Shown in pieces: positions 8,367 to 17,271 of a stretch of DNA of 26,543 nt (position 1 is its first letter; every line of letters begins with the position of its first letter). Position numbers and translations under genes: made by a program. This DNA comes from Chara braunii. Taxonomy: Eukaryota; Streptophyta; Charophyceae; Charales; Characeae. Below the pieces are notes generated by a model, which was given only the letters and a program-made list of their open reading frames with translations, was not told the origin of the DNA and did not search any database. The DNA is taken from assembly GCA_003427395.1 (NCBI GenBank), contig BFEA01000397.1:1443884-1470426 (forward strand), in the 5' to 3' direction.

Positions 8367-8606
8367 CCGGCAGGAGTAAGGGCCGTTCATGCACCTCGTG
8401 AAGCCGCAGAAGCAGTAAAACTTGGTCCGACCCTCCTTCACACCGTTGCTCTCGTTTGGCAGGGGTTGAGCTGAAGCCGAACAACTGTTTGCCGCAATGC
8501 AGAGCAACAAGACTGCCATGCCGAGCCTCAGCGAAACACGAGAGACGTCCGCTTTCCTCCTGCTGAGGGGAGAGGAGGAGGAGGTGGTTGCCATAACTAA
8601 CCCCAT
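8280..8606 (-). CDS. Putative small secreted Cys-containing protein (first exon?)
   Basis: The frame reads from ATG at 8606 (alternative ATG at 8594). Residues 1-26 are Ser/Arg-rich and residues 29-46 form a hydrophobic MAVLLLCIAANSCSASA segment, which looks like a signal peptide or anchor with a plausible Ala-X-Ala cleavage site before QPLPNES. After it comes KFYCFCGFTRCMNGPYSCR, four cysteines in 16 residues. Beyond residue 83 the sequence turns proline-rich and coincides with the repeat unit at 8289-8366. A CCAG|GTCTCA junction at 8357/8356 could be a splice donor, so the real exon may be 8606-8357 and the ORF stop at 8280 irrelevant. I recognise no family. Support is the signal-peptide-like profile and cysteine spacing only; acceptor and later exons were not found. 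It could still be a chance frame. Confidence 0.35.
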   Translation of the reverse strand: MGLVMATTSSSSPLSRRKADVSRVSLRLGMAVLLLCIAANSCSASAQPLPNESNGVKEGRTKFYCFCGFTRCMNGPYSCRALPGLTPPPARVTGPHDSPQVRPASSQQ

Positions 8607-9150
8607 ACTCTCCTTGCTTGTGCCTTGAGTACTAGGGCTAGGGAACCGACGCGGTTGGCTGGTTGGTTAGCATTATAAGAAAGCAGCTAGTATGCAGAGG
8701 AAGAGGAAGAAGGGACGGCTATGGCGGTGAACCACGACAAATGCATACAGTCAATCAAATGATGAAGAGGAGTGGACAAGGGAGGAGAGGAAGGTTAAGA
8801 GGAGTAAGACCGAAAAATGAAACAGCCCACGTCGATCAGGGATAGGCCTGCGATGTTAGAATGCTTCCCCATCTGCCTTCCACTTTTGTATCCGACTTTC
8901 ACGTAAGATTTCACTTCCCCCCCCCTTTTTTTTTTTTTTTTTTTTTTAAGGTAAGCTATATTCTTCTCCCATCTATTTCATCTTTCTTGGTCATTCGCAT
9001 CCATCTCATATTCTCACTCGTCTATGGATAGTACGGGGGAACACCAACCAATCCAGATCTCTCACAAGTGACAATGTTGGAATAGTCTCATCATCATCAA
9101 CAATGAACTGATGTCGATTCCCTATCTGGCGCTCGACGCCCAGACTATTA
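8607..9150. other. No gene recognised; contains C9-T22 tract
   Basis: A poly-C run (8917-8925) leads straight into poly-T (8926-8947) and then AAGGTAAG. It is possibly the promoter side of the minus-strand ORF at 8606, but no element is identifiable. Confidence 0.4.
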
Positions 9151-9252
9151 ATGGCAGATCCTATCTGGCCTATCTACAATGCCGCTGGTGACGTGAACAG
9201 CTCCCCGAAATACGAGCAGATCTCGGCCAATGCCATTCGCCTCAAGCACCAG
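9151..9252 (+). CDS. Possible mini-exon ending at CAG|GTATGT
   Basis: ATG at 9151 opens 34 codons (MADPIWPIYNAAGDVNSSPK...) that end in frame at CAG before GTATGT, a strong donor sequence. A pyrimidine-rich stretch ending CCCCCACACAG at 9294 could be the acceptor, giving a 42-nt intron. Continuing in frame from 9295 adds 48 codons to a TAG near 9441. There is no recognised domain. The upstream frame is open back to a TGA at 9109. The intron would be very short for a plant. Hypothetical. Confidence 0.22.
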
Positions 9253-9429
9253 GTATGTCTCACGCATCACTCACAACCTTGATCCCCCACACAGATGCCA
9301 CGTGCACCCAAGGACCACCATGCGGCCCATCGAGCACCTCGCAGGCCAGATGGGCTATGGCTGCCTATGTGTCCCTTACTCGTCCGTGAGCACGTGGGCG
9401 CTTGCCTGCCAGTAGCGCAGCAGCGCTTG

Positions 9430-9870
9430 CGCAGCATGTAGCAAGTCCCCGAATGCCGAATGCGGGGGCAGGCACTTTCCTATATGGAAGTGGCCTGCCT
9501 GTTGCGTGTGGCCTGGCTGCACTGGGCCCTTGCCCAGAATCTTCCGGTAGGCCCCAAGTGGCTGAGCCCCGGTCCAAGGGAATCAGGCACAGGGCCTGGG
9601 GCGGTTAGAGTCAGCGGCGTGTGCGCAGTCCATGGCAGCCAGTCTGCCCAGGGCCCGCCTTAGATACATTTGAGAAAGTCAGGCAGGGCCTGGGTTTCCC
9701 CAACCAACTGGCGCTGCGCAACTGCCTGAATTTCCCAGTTGCAGGGTAAGCCCAAAATAGGCCTCTCGTCCTTGGTCGCACCTGCCTTCACTTAGGGTGG
9801 CCGATATTGCTGGAAACAGGGCCCAGTAGGGCTCAAGGTAGAGGCCTTGAGCCTCGCACCGGCATGAAAT
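9430..9870. repeat. Cluster of small perfect hairpins I
   Basis: Hairpins include GGCACTTTCC/GGAAGTGGCC (9471-9495, one bulge), CTGGGC-CCTT-GCCCAG (9522-9537) and GGCTCAAGG-TAGAGG-CCTTGAGCC (9830-9853). The region is rich in AGGCC/GGCCT words, like the clusters at 12.4-13.1 kb and 26.3 kb. Confidence 0.6.
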
Positions 9871-10087
9871 ACTGTTTTTCTTGCAGTTTCTAAGTGGTCT
9901 TCGCCCAAGCTTGCAGTGGACTGTTATTTCTGCGAATTCTGAACTGTGCAGCTGTCACAGGCGCTGTTGTCTCTCCTTTTTTCTTTTGAGACAACTGTGC
10001 CTTGAACGAATTCGAGTTTTGAATTTGCAGAAATGACAGGCCGTGGCAGGTCCCGGCAGAGAGTAGTTAGAAACTGCAAAAATAGCC

Positions 10088-10178
10088 TTTTTTTTTTTTT
10101 TTTTTTTTGAAAAACAGCTCCATCTATTGGTGGGGAGCAACACCTGCTGGAAACCGGGTCCAGCGTCCCATAGATCCA
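10088..10178 (-). mobile_element. Short A-tailed SINE-like unit, copy 3
   Basis: Minus-strand order is CTATGGGACGCTGGACCCGG, TTTCCAGCAGGTGTTGCTCC, CCACCAATAGATGGAGC, then an A tail (T run at 10088-10108 on plus). It is the best-preserved copy, with a body of about 70 bp. Confidence 0.7.
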
Positions 10179-10419
10179 AACATTAGCCACGCGGCACTTT
10201 CTAATAAGTGTGGGTGTCATTACTACAAAGTCAGGCCGTAGCCTGCTGAGGGCCTGAGTTAAAAAAGGGCAAAAGCGGTTTATAGCTATTTTGGGCTATT
10301 TCTGTTAGTTCCAAACTGCAGCCGCCACAAAACTACATTCACTGTTTTTTAAACTTTTTTTTGCTCTTTCGAAACCCAAACCATGACCTTGAGCACAGTT
10401 ATTTCTTTGTGGGGATTCT

Positions 10420-10700
10420 GGGGAAACTGTGGCTGTGACACACTTTTAGTTTGAAATAGGCAAGAAAGACAAAAGGGTGCCGAGGTGTCATGGTGTGAGT
10501 TTTGAAATGTGCATGTTTAGCGGAGGTCTCAAACTGCGCCAGTCATTAGGGGCAGTGGCGCTTGGCAGATTTAGGGTCTCCTTTTTTGCTCCATTAAATT
10601 TTCCGGAACTGCTCAAGTTGCCTATTCTCAACGTTGGGTGTGACTCCAAGGTACTTGCCCCTTCTTTTTCTGGGGAATCTATGGAGTCACAGAAATGAGT
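10420..10700 (+). repeat. Dispersed repeat R, copy 2 (MITE-free)
   Basis: Homologue of 3945-4350. It reads GTTGCCTATTCTCAACGTTG then GGTGTGACTCCAAGG without interruption, where copy 1 has the 105-bp pogo-like MITE. A weaker related motif series (ATTTCTG, AACTG, CAGC, CACA, followed by T-rich) recurs at about 9925-9985 and 10300-10360. Confidence 0.7.
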
Positions 10701-11372
10701 TATGGGCTAACATACAGATTCCTATTGCCGTTCGGTCAATGTATATAACCCAGCTTTCTGGCCAAGTAGGGTGCCCGGAGTGCAATTGCAAACTGCATCT
10801 TGCCCCACAGTGCAATTAGTATAACTCGTTTTTGTGACTCTACTGAAATTACCTCTTTTTTTTGTTTTCTTGAGGTACGTATGTTGATATCAATGGAGCA
10901 CCGAATGGGTAAAAAAAAACATGCGTCGGCGATGAGCACCCCGCCGAGTTCGAAAACGCAAAAAGGCAACGGAAGTACCGACGTCCGTGGTGTCAGACTG
11001 GGTGTCGTATTTACAGGGGTCGGTCGTGGTGTCAGACGGGGAAACAAAAAAAGAAGAAAGTGGCCAGCGGGTAGTTTTGGACCGAAATCGCTCATTTGGA
11101 GTTGCCGCATGCTGTCTTTGCCGATGTGAGTTTTTGTGCCTTTAGAGTTTCAAAACATGCTGCGTCCGCCGTTGTTTCTTCTTTTTTTTTAGGGGCACTG
11201 TCTAGAGATATATCCCCAGTTGACCGGCGGCACGTGATTCCAGTCTGGATCATTATAATTATCCATCTTTATTGTAGATGATATATCATGATGGTTGATT
11301 ACGGATAGTCTGTTATATAACTTGAGGGTATTCAAAGTTTGTCCAGACTTGGTGTTTCTTGAACACATCTTC
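10701..11372. other. No gene recognised
   Basis: The plus frame 10800-11129 has a basic Lys/Arg-rich segment but no motif. ACTTGAGGGT with a following TCAA occurs at 11320-11336 and again just right of the NN gap, suggesting an unmerged overlap. Confidence 0.35.
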
Positions 11373-11374
11373 NN
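11373..11374. other. Assembly gap (NN)
   Basis: Two N bases flanked by a near-duplicated ACTTGAGGGT block (about 11320 and 11375), consistent with a scaffold join of unknown size. Confidence 0.9.
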
Positions 11375-11529
11375 ACTTGAGGGTGTCAACCCTGGAGGGA
11401 TCCTAACCCAGCTGCCGTGAATGTTGTGAATGTAAGCTGACTGAGATCATAGAGAATTCGACCTCCGGATTTGTTTATTAGGTGTGTCCCAAACCTGCTA
11501 GGCTAAGGTCGAGGACCTGAGCAGCATTT

Positions 11530-11568
11530 TTTGATTGATGAATTGAAAGCTTGATTGATTGATTGATC

Positions 11569-11597
<29 letters not shown>
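11530..11597 (+). repeat. (GATT)n microsatellite
   Basis: GATT/TTGA units with few interruptions. It mirrors the (AATC)n tract on the other side of the adapter at 11805. Confidence 0.95.
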
Positions 11598-11601
<4 letters not shown>

Positions 11602-11654
11602 TATATAAAAAAAAAAAACTTGCACATAGGCGCGCAGCTCTAACATAGCTGTGC

Positions 11655-11722
11655 ACTCCCTCTCTCTCTGTCTGTCTCTCAGTGCGCGCGTGTGTGCGCC
11701 CGCGCGCGCACGAGAAAGAGAG

Positions 11723-11762
<40 letters not shown>

Positions 11763-11790
11763 CGGTTGGGGGGGAAGGGGGGGGGAAGGG
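11655..11790 (+). repeat. CT-rich, GA, (GT)n and G-rich low-complexity run
   Basis: Successive TCTC/TGTCTC, GCGCGC, GAGAGA, (GT)n at about 11727-11760 and G-rich tracts ending in GGGGGGAAGGG. It ends about 15 bp before the adapter. Confidence 0.9.
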
Positions 11791-11804
11791 ACCCTTCCCC
11801 AATC

Positions 11805-11842
11805 CTGTCTCTTATACACATCTAGATGTGTATAAGAGACAG
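11805..11842. other. Nextera mate-pair junction adapter (artefact)
   Basis: CTGTCTCTTATACACATCT followed directly by AGATGTGTATAAGAGACAG is the duplicated Tn5 mosaic-end junction made by Nextera mate-pair circularisation. It is synthetic, not genomic. Frames across it give the well-known contaminant peptide VSYTHLDVYKRQ. Sequence left and right of it should not be assumed contiguous. Confidence 0.98.
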
Positions 11843-11944
11843 CTAATCAATCAATCAATCAATCAATCAGTCAATCAATCAATCAATCAATCAATCAATT
11901 AATCAATCAATCAATCAATCAACAAATCAATCAATCAACCAATC

Positions 11945-11987
<43 letters not shown>

Positions 11988-11988
11988 T
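11843..11988 (+). repeat. (AATC)n microsatellite
   Basis: Tetranucleotide array with occasional variants (CAGTCAATC, CAACAAATC), ending in a poly-T run at 11988 on. It is the reverse-complement motif of 11530-11597. Confidence 0.95.
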
Positions 11989-12020
11989 TTTTTTTTTGGT
12001 TTTCCGAAACCCCAGCACCC

Positions 12021-12118
12021 CCTCTACCCCCCCNCCCNCCCCCCAAACGAACAATTTTCTTTTTCTTGTTTTTTACTTCGGGGGGGGAGCCCCCGCCATG
12101 CCCCCCCCCCCCCCACCC
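12021..12118 (+). repeat. Poly-C/poly-G runs with two N
   Basis: C-rich stretches with N at 12034 and 12038, a G8 run near 12080 and a C14-type run near 12102-12115. Base calls here are unreliable. Confidence 0.85.
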
Positions 12119-12299
12119 CGTCACGTGTCAGAAAACCCCAGGAAGGCCGCCGAAACGGCTCGTACGGCCCGTACGGCTGCCTGGGGGCCCGTACGCAAGA
12201 CCGTGTGGGCCGTACAGATTCCCCTTATTTGTACGGCGTGTCACACAGCCGATCAGTACGTTCTGAGCTGGGCCCAGGGTGACCTGCTTCAGGTCCCAG

Positions 12300-12395
12300 G
12301 CCACTGAAAGTGACACAAGCTGGTTTAAATTTGACCCGAGCACCTGCTTCATGCCGCTCAGGGTTGAGACCTACTGAGCTAGCCGATGGGACACA
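12300..12395 (-). mobile_element. Possible tRNA-derived SINE head
   Basis: On the minus strand, GGCTAGCTCAGTAGGTCTCA contains TAGCTCAGTAGG, a very good Pol III A box. About 32 nt later GGGTCAAATTTAAACC resembles a weakened B box. The order and rough spacing fit a tRNA head, but the D stem cannot be paired properly and no anticodon arm is convincing, so this is not a functional tRNA. The sequence continues leftwards toward A-rich and (GATT)n DNA at about 12000-11846, which could be a SINE tail, though the adapter artefact lies close. Confidence 0.35.
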
Positions 12396-12424
12396 TCGTT
12401 CCAGTTCTTAATTCTCCGCAGCTC

Positions 12425-13100
12425 AGAAGTTCGGGACTACACAGGTCTGCAGCAGGAAATTCCACGACCTGTAGACCTACAATTCACATACAGACAGCAG
12501 TCGCAGCATGTACAGCTGTCTATGCCTGAATGGCCCGTAAATTACGGACTCATTGCGTCTGTGCTCTGCCTAGCACACAGACAGTAATAGACTCTGTACT
12601 GACAGAGTTGGTATACGATGTTATACACGTGGATCACAATAACTGTGCTCCTGTGGCCCAACTATGGGTAGGCTCTGGGCGCCGTAGGTCAGATGTTACA
12701 TGCTGAGCCTGCACACGGGCCCCATTTCGGAGGCCCAACAGTTGCTGGGGCCCCCCAGGCTGCATGTCTGAAGACGTTCGCCCCGGAGGCCCACGAGCGG
12801 TCTTAAGGCCGCAGGATTTGTTTTGAGACATCATTTATTTATTTATTTATTTGCTGTCCTATTTTTGTCTGTTCAGGTGTCGTTTCGGACTTGCAGTTCG
12901 TCTAAACAGACTTTCGGTGTGTTCAGACAAAGGCCACGTTTTTGGCCTTCTACGTTCGCAGGCAGGCCTTTGTGGGCCCGGTTCGTGTTCGTCCAATAGC
13001 GGACGTCCCTGCTGCATCAGCAGGGAGGGTCTGGACGTCTGTACGGGACTCAGACCGAGTAGGCCACGTTTTGGCCTAGGACCAGAGACACACACAGGCA
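12425..13100. repeat. Cluster of small perfect hairpins II
   Basis: Perfect stems: CCGTAA-A-TTACGG (12535-12547), TGTGCT/AGCACA (12560-12577), ACTCTGT-ACTG-ACAGAGT (12591-12608), GTCT-AAAC-AGAC (12900-12911), AAGGCC/GGCCTT (12930-12949), GTCC/GGAC (12991-13004), CCCTGCTG-CAT-CAGCAGGG (13007-13025), GTCTG/CAGAC (13037-13055) and TAGGCC/GGCCTA (13060-13078). The middle part (TGTTACATGCTG, then GCACACGGGCC) is also homologous to 26190-26216. Confidence 0.65.
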
Positions 13101-13422
13101 CACCCGCGAGGCCCAGTGCTACTTATAGCTGGGCCAGGCCAGGGCAGATACACAGTTCGAGTACCGCACTTCTTGGGCGACACACTGTTCGAGCAGCGCG
13201 ACAGCCCTACTCGAGAGGTAGAGGTGTATGTAGGGAGTGGGGCGGAGGCCATACTCGCATCGGCGGAGATCTTACCTGGGCGCCATAGCTGGTCTTTCGC
13301 GCCAGCGCCCTGCAGCACAGAGAAGCCACACGGCGACAGTTAGTACATGCCGGCCGTTACCTGCAGGTGAGATAGCGAGGAGGATGACATCTTCTTCTTC
13401 TCCTTGCTCTCGCCCTCCGTCC

Positions 13423-13532
13423 CTCCTCCTTCCTCCTTCCTCCTTCCTCCTTCTTCTTCTTCTTCTTCTTCTTCTTCTTCTTCTTCTTCTTCTTCTTCTT
13501 CTTCTTCTTCTTTCAGAGAGAGAGAGAGAGAG
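13423..13532 (+). repeat. (TCCTTCC)n-(CTT)n-(AG)n compound microsatellite
   Basis: CCTCCTT-type units lead into pure CTT to about 13512, then an AG run at 13515-13532. Frames across it give poly-Ser, poly-Leu and poly-Arg artefacts. Confidence 0.97.
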
Positions 13533-13796
13533 GTTACAGGCGGAGGTTACATCGGACATGAAGCCCAGGATCTGATTCGACATCTTTTTGGCAGACATTG
13601 ATTGGCCATTCGGCAGGGAGACTATTATTGGACATCGCTATGGCAATCTTGGTCCTCTCCCTCACCTCCATCTTCGTCTCGCCTCCCCCCCCATCTCCTC
13701 AGCCGTGGTATCCCCCCCATGTGCGTGTTCAAGGAGGGACCATTCTTCCATGTATGCGGTCCCGCCTCTCTCTCTCAGATGTGTGGTGTATGATGG

Positions 13797-13920
13797 TGTG
13801 TTGCGTCAGTATCTGATGGGTCAGGTCATATCTTTGAGTCTTCCGTTGCTCTACATTGTGTTGCGTCAGTATCTGATGGGTCAGGTCATATCTTTGAGTC
13901 TTCCGTTGCTCTACATTGTG
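13797..13920 (+). repeat. Exact 60-bp tandem duplication
   Basis: 13801-13860 and 13861-13920 are identical, with a shared TGTG at each boundary. Sixty is a multiple of three, but no gene is recognised across it. Confidence 0.95.
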
Positions 13921-14584
13921 CTATCTTTATATGTATCTAGATGTACATTCCTTGCTGATGCCTTGCTGATGCTGCATTGTCCATTCGAGTCCTTTTCATC
14001 ACTTTGCGGATCCTTTGCTCCAAAGTCATCGCTCGAATGAGTATGTATCATTTGACCTTGGCCTAGCAGGGACTGTTAGACTCTGCCTGCGGTACCCTAC
14101 AAAAGGTCGCTGTGGCCGTTCTGTGTTAGCTGATGTGGTCCATACACAAACGATCATGCCTGGCATCCTGAATGACATACTACAGAGCTTGTCTGGCATG
14201 AGATTCAACCAGATAGGTGGAGGGGGTAACTTCGGAAAAGTGCTGTTTCAGTTTGGGTGTATCCAAAAAAAACATCGAGTCGCAACTGAATGTACAAAAA
14301 TAGGTCTCGGGCGGCCAAAACTTGGACAACACCTGAACCCATACTACTTGCAGGAAAGTAGGCGTTTGAGACACCAGGCCTGTTTGACCTGACGTGTGGT
14401 CCAGAAAATTGGACAATGCCTTAGAACAACTGCGCCTGGCGTGAAGGGGGGAGTTCAATTCAAAATACAGAGTGTTTTTCGACCCGTTATGTTGTTTCCC
14501 TCTCTGTGCTTCCATAATTCCATTGAGGCGAGCAAGCACGTCCTGTCTTCCTTAGCCATCTTGCTGGGTATGTATGTGTGCATG

Positions 14585-14586
<2 letters not shown>
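13921..14586. other. No gene recognised
   Basis: Unique-looking sequence with short unconserved frames. No TIR, SINE core or domain match seen. Confidence 0.4.
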
Positions 14587-14647
<61 letters not shown>

Positions 14648-14810
14648 NNNNNNNNNNNNNNNNNNNNNNNNNNNNNNNNNNNNNNNNNNNNNNNNNNNNN
14701 NNNNNNNNNNNNNNNNNNNNNNNNNNNNNNNNNNNNNNNNNNNNNNNNNNNNNNNNNNNNNNNNNNNNNNNNNNNNNNNNNNNNNNNNNNNNNNNNNNNN
14801 NNNNNNNNNN

Positions 14811-14848
<38 letters not shown>
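14587..14848. repeat. (CT)n, 163-bp N gap, (CA)n
   Basis: CT repeats reach 14647, N fills 14648-14810, and CA repeats run 14811-14848. A compound microsatellite probably broke the assembly; true length unknown. Confidence 0.95.
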
Positions 14849-14852
<4 letters not shown>

Positions 14853-16073
14853 CAGTTTGATGTCTGTCTTCCTCTATTTGCATGCCCAGCTGAGCACCTT
14901 TAAGCAGTGCCAAATAGTCTGTCATTCCTCGGTTGGAGTGCCTCCAGCACTCTGAGGGGGGTGCTCAGTTCTGGATGTCTGGGTTTCCTGCGGGGATGAC
15001 AGATGTTTGTCTGAGTGACTCCCGGGCTCAGTGGGTGGTCGGAACCAACAGTCTGCGGGGTTCACTCATGATGTGCCTTTGGTCTGTGTTGGACGACTGG
15101 CTTGTCAGCGCTCCAAAGCTTCCTTTCTGCTCTTCCCCCTTTGTTTCGCATGTTGTTATTTGCAAGCTGCTCTGTTCATTGTGTAGTATGGCTGCAGTAT
15201 TGGTGTTGCCTTGTGCCTCCCTGCTCTGCTACCTTGCTGCCCATCCACATGCCGTGCCTTCCGCGTCCTTTGCTTGTGTGCGGAGTAGTTTGGCTGCTGT
15301 GTTGCTGTTGCTGTTTCCTTGTGCTCCACTGCGTGGTCGCCGTGCTGCTTGTCCAATTGCCCTGCCATTCCTTCCAGTTGTTTGTGGCGTTGTGCATTTA
15401 ATTGCCTCAGCAGTGTTGCCTGGTGCGCCACCGAGTTGCTGCCCGCTGCTATGTTCCACTTGGGCCCTGGGGACATGGGTCAAAGGGTTCATGACCTAAA
15501 CCATCAAATACGGAGATTCTGCAGATTGTCGAGAATTCCGACGGAACAATTTATCGTAAGTTTTATATTTTTCGGTTTTGCTTGGTTTGGTACTTGTATT
15601 TTTTTGTCCTTGCTGATTTTTGTTTTTCCTGGCTTTCCCTTCACTACTTTGTGCTGTTTGTCTGCCCATGCACCTCCCCCATGCCCTCCAGCCTTTGCCG
15701 CTTGTTGCTACTTGTTGTCATTTCTTTGGTGCCGCCTGCCTTTTACCTCTCAGTCATTGTTGTTGTCTTCCTTTCCTCTTTCTCTCTCAACCGCCAGGCT
15801 GGGCTCTTCCCATGAGGGTTTTGTCCGTTCGTACCACAGGAATCCTTCAATGTCGTTCTTGGGTTCTGCCGCGCCTAACCCAACGACATGTTGTTTTGAC
15901 AATCATTATGGTCATCAGGTGTGAAGCGAGAGGCGATTAATGGAAGGCCCAAAATTCGGCGAATTTTAGCGAATTTTTCAGTGTGAAGCTTGACCGCTGG
16001 GGTTCCTTTCATTACCTTACCACACTCACACACACACAAACGCACAATTTGAAAGTAGTGTGCAGTTGAACCC
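14849..16073. other. No gene recognised; strand-biased low complexity
   Basis: From about 15100 to 15480 the plus strand reads Leu/Cys/Val-rich and the minus strand Gln/Ala/His-rich. Both are open because of TGCTG/TTGCC word bias. Neither shows a motif. 15580-15830 is pyrimidine-rich. Confidence 0.4.
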
Positions 16074-16282
16074 TTAAACCACCAGTACTTGGCCCAGCTA
16101 TCGGCCGTGGCACTTCCCCGTTAACGTGCCGCATATTAAGGGCTTCGGGGTGCCGGACCTGAATGGCTGGAAGCGTTAGCCAAAAGAAAAATGAAGCGGT
16201 ACCACGTCGCTTCAGCAGAAATTGGCGCTCAGGGGGATTCCAGGCTCGGCATCGATAGCTGGGCCAAGTACTGGTGGTTTAA
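16074..16282. mobile_element. ACCACCAGTAC-ended MITE, 209 bp, perfect 30-bp ends
   Basis: Left TTAAACCACCAGTACTTGGC, continuing CCAGCTATCG, is perfectly mirrored by CGATAGCTGGGCCAAGTACT, continuing GGTGGTTTAA. TTAA flanks both ends. The interior differs from the 1266 and 4506 copies, so ends are conserved while cargo varies. No ORF. Confidence 0.9.
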
Positions 16283-16404
16283 GTTTCACTTTGGGCCCTC
16301 CCAGCCACATCGACTAGGTCTACGCTAAACGGGCCTGCCGTTCTAAGTGGGCATTTTCCTGCAGTTACGAGTTTTGGAGCTGCACTTTCTTGCACTTTTT
16401 TGCC

Positions 16405-16560
16405 ACCCGGGGCCATGTCCCACTTCTCGAGGTTTTGTTCCGGTTTCGAGTGCACATGGCTCCTTGCCATCCGATCTGAAAATCTCACGGCCCCCGGGAA
16501 GTGGGACCACGTTGGAAAACACACGAAACATAAACTAAACCCCCGCTAGTGGGTCACGGG
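16405..16560 (+). repeat. Dispersed repeat Q, copy 1
   Basis: GTCCCACTTCTCGAGGTTTTG with TTTCGAGTGCACATGGCTCC matches 21879-21933 in the same orientation. Its later part (GATCTGAAAATCTC, then GAAACATAAACTAAACCCCC) matches 18255-18370. No coding content recognised. Confidence 0.65.
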
Positions 16561-16689
16561 CCCCGAGAACCGTTTTTGTAAATTTCAGTTGTGGGTTACA
16601 CTTTTCTAGAGTCTAGACCGCTGCTCATTCTGAGACACCCAAACTGAACGGAAACTTCTTTCTATTGACGGCGGGCACTGTGGTACATG

Positions 16690-16832
16690 GATTCACAGTT
16701 GTTCCTCCCTGAGTCACTGTGGTCATTTTTTAGGCTTACATTAAGTTACATATAGTGTGGCTGAAGAGACATAGCTTCACACTTGGTTCCCCCCTGAGTA
16801 TCATGTTTCAGGCTTACATTATGTATAACCTG
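16690..16832 (+). repeat. Imperfect ~84-bp tandem duplication
   Basis: GATTCACAGTTGTTCCTCCC versus GCTTCACACTTGGTTCCCCC, each followed by CTGAGT and TTTTAGGCTTACATTA or TTTCAGGCTTACATTA. Confidence 0.7.
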
Positions 16833-16969
16833 GGGGTGGTTGGTGAGAGTCAAGAGACTGCAGCATCCCCTGGCCTTGTGGTACAGAGTCCATAATGGGG
16901 GGGAGTGAAATGTCTCCCACTCTTCCATACATTGGATAGTATTGTAGTAAACAGCAAATTCATTACCTT

Positions 16970-16971
<2 letters not shown>

Positions 16972-17006
<35 letters not shown>

Positions 17007-17088
17007 GGCCCCGCTAGCACCCATGGGGAGGCTCCTTCAATTGGTGGGGAGCAGCACCTGCGGGAAATCCGATTCAGCGTCTCTATAC
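16972..17088 (-). mobile_element. Short A-tailed SINE-like unit, copy 4
   Basis: Minus strand: GTATAGAGACGCTGAATCGG, then GCAGGTGCTGCTCCCCACCA, GGAGCCTCCCCATGGGTGCT, AGCGGGGCCC and an A tail (T run 16972-17005). It shares the longer GCTAGCGG 3' part with copy 1. Confidence 0.65.
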
Positions 17089-17271
17089 AAAATGATGAGG
17101 ACTGAGCATTCGTATACATGTGTTCTGTCTGTATTGTACACTCTGGGCATTAGCAGGCCCTCTATTCTGTCTGTGTTCCATCTGTGTTTACCAACTGCAG
17201 TTACTTTTTAAATTCACAGATGTCAATGAAAATGAGGCATCAAGATTCCAGAATGCTGTTTTCAAGCTGTC

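Noticed and set aside
10800-11129. Basic Lys/Arg-rich ORF as an exon
   Set aside because: There is no domain, no convincing splice sites and no homologous copy. The composition is explained by A-rich tracts.
13390-13575. Poly-Leu, poly-Ser and poly-Arg proteins
   Set aside because: They are translations of the CTT microsatellite in three frames.
15100-15500. Long plus ORF (Leu/Cys-rich) or Gln-rich gag-like minus ORF
   Set aside because: Both strands are open because of biased TGCTG/TTGCC words. No zinc knuckle, protease or membrane-protein pattern is visible.
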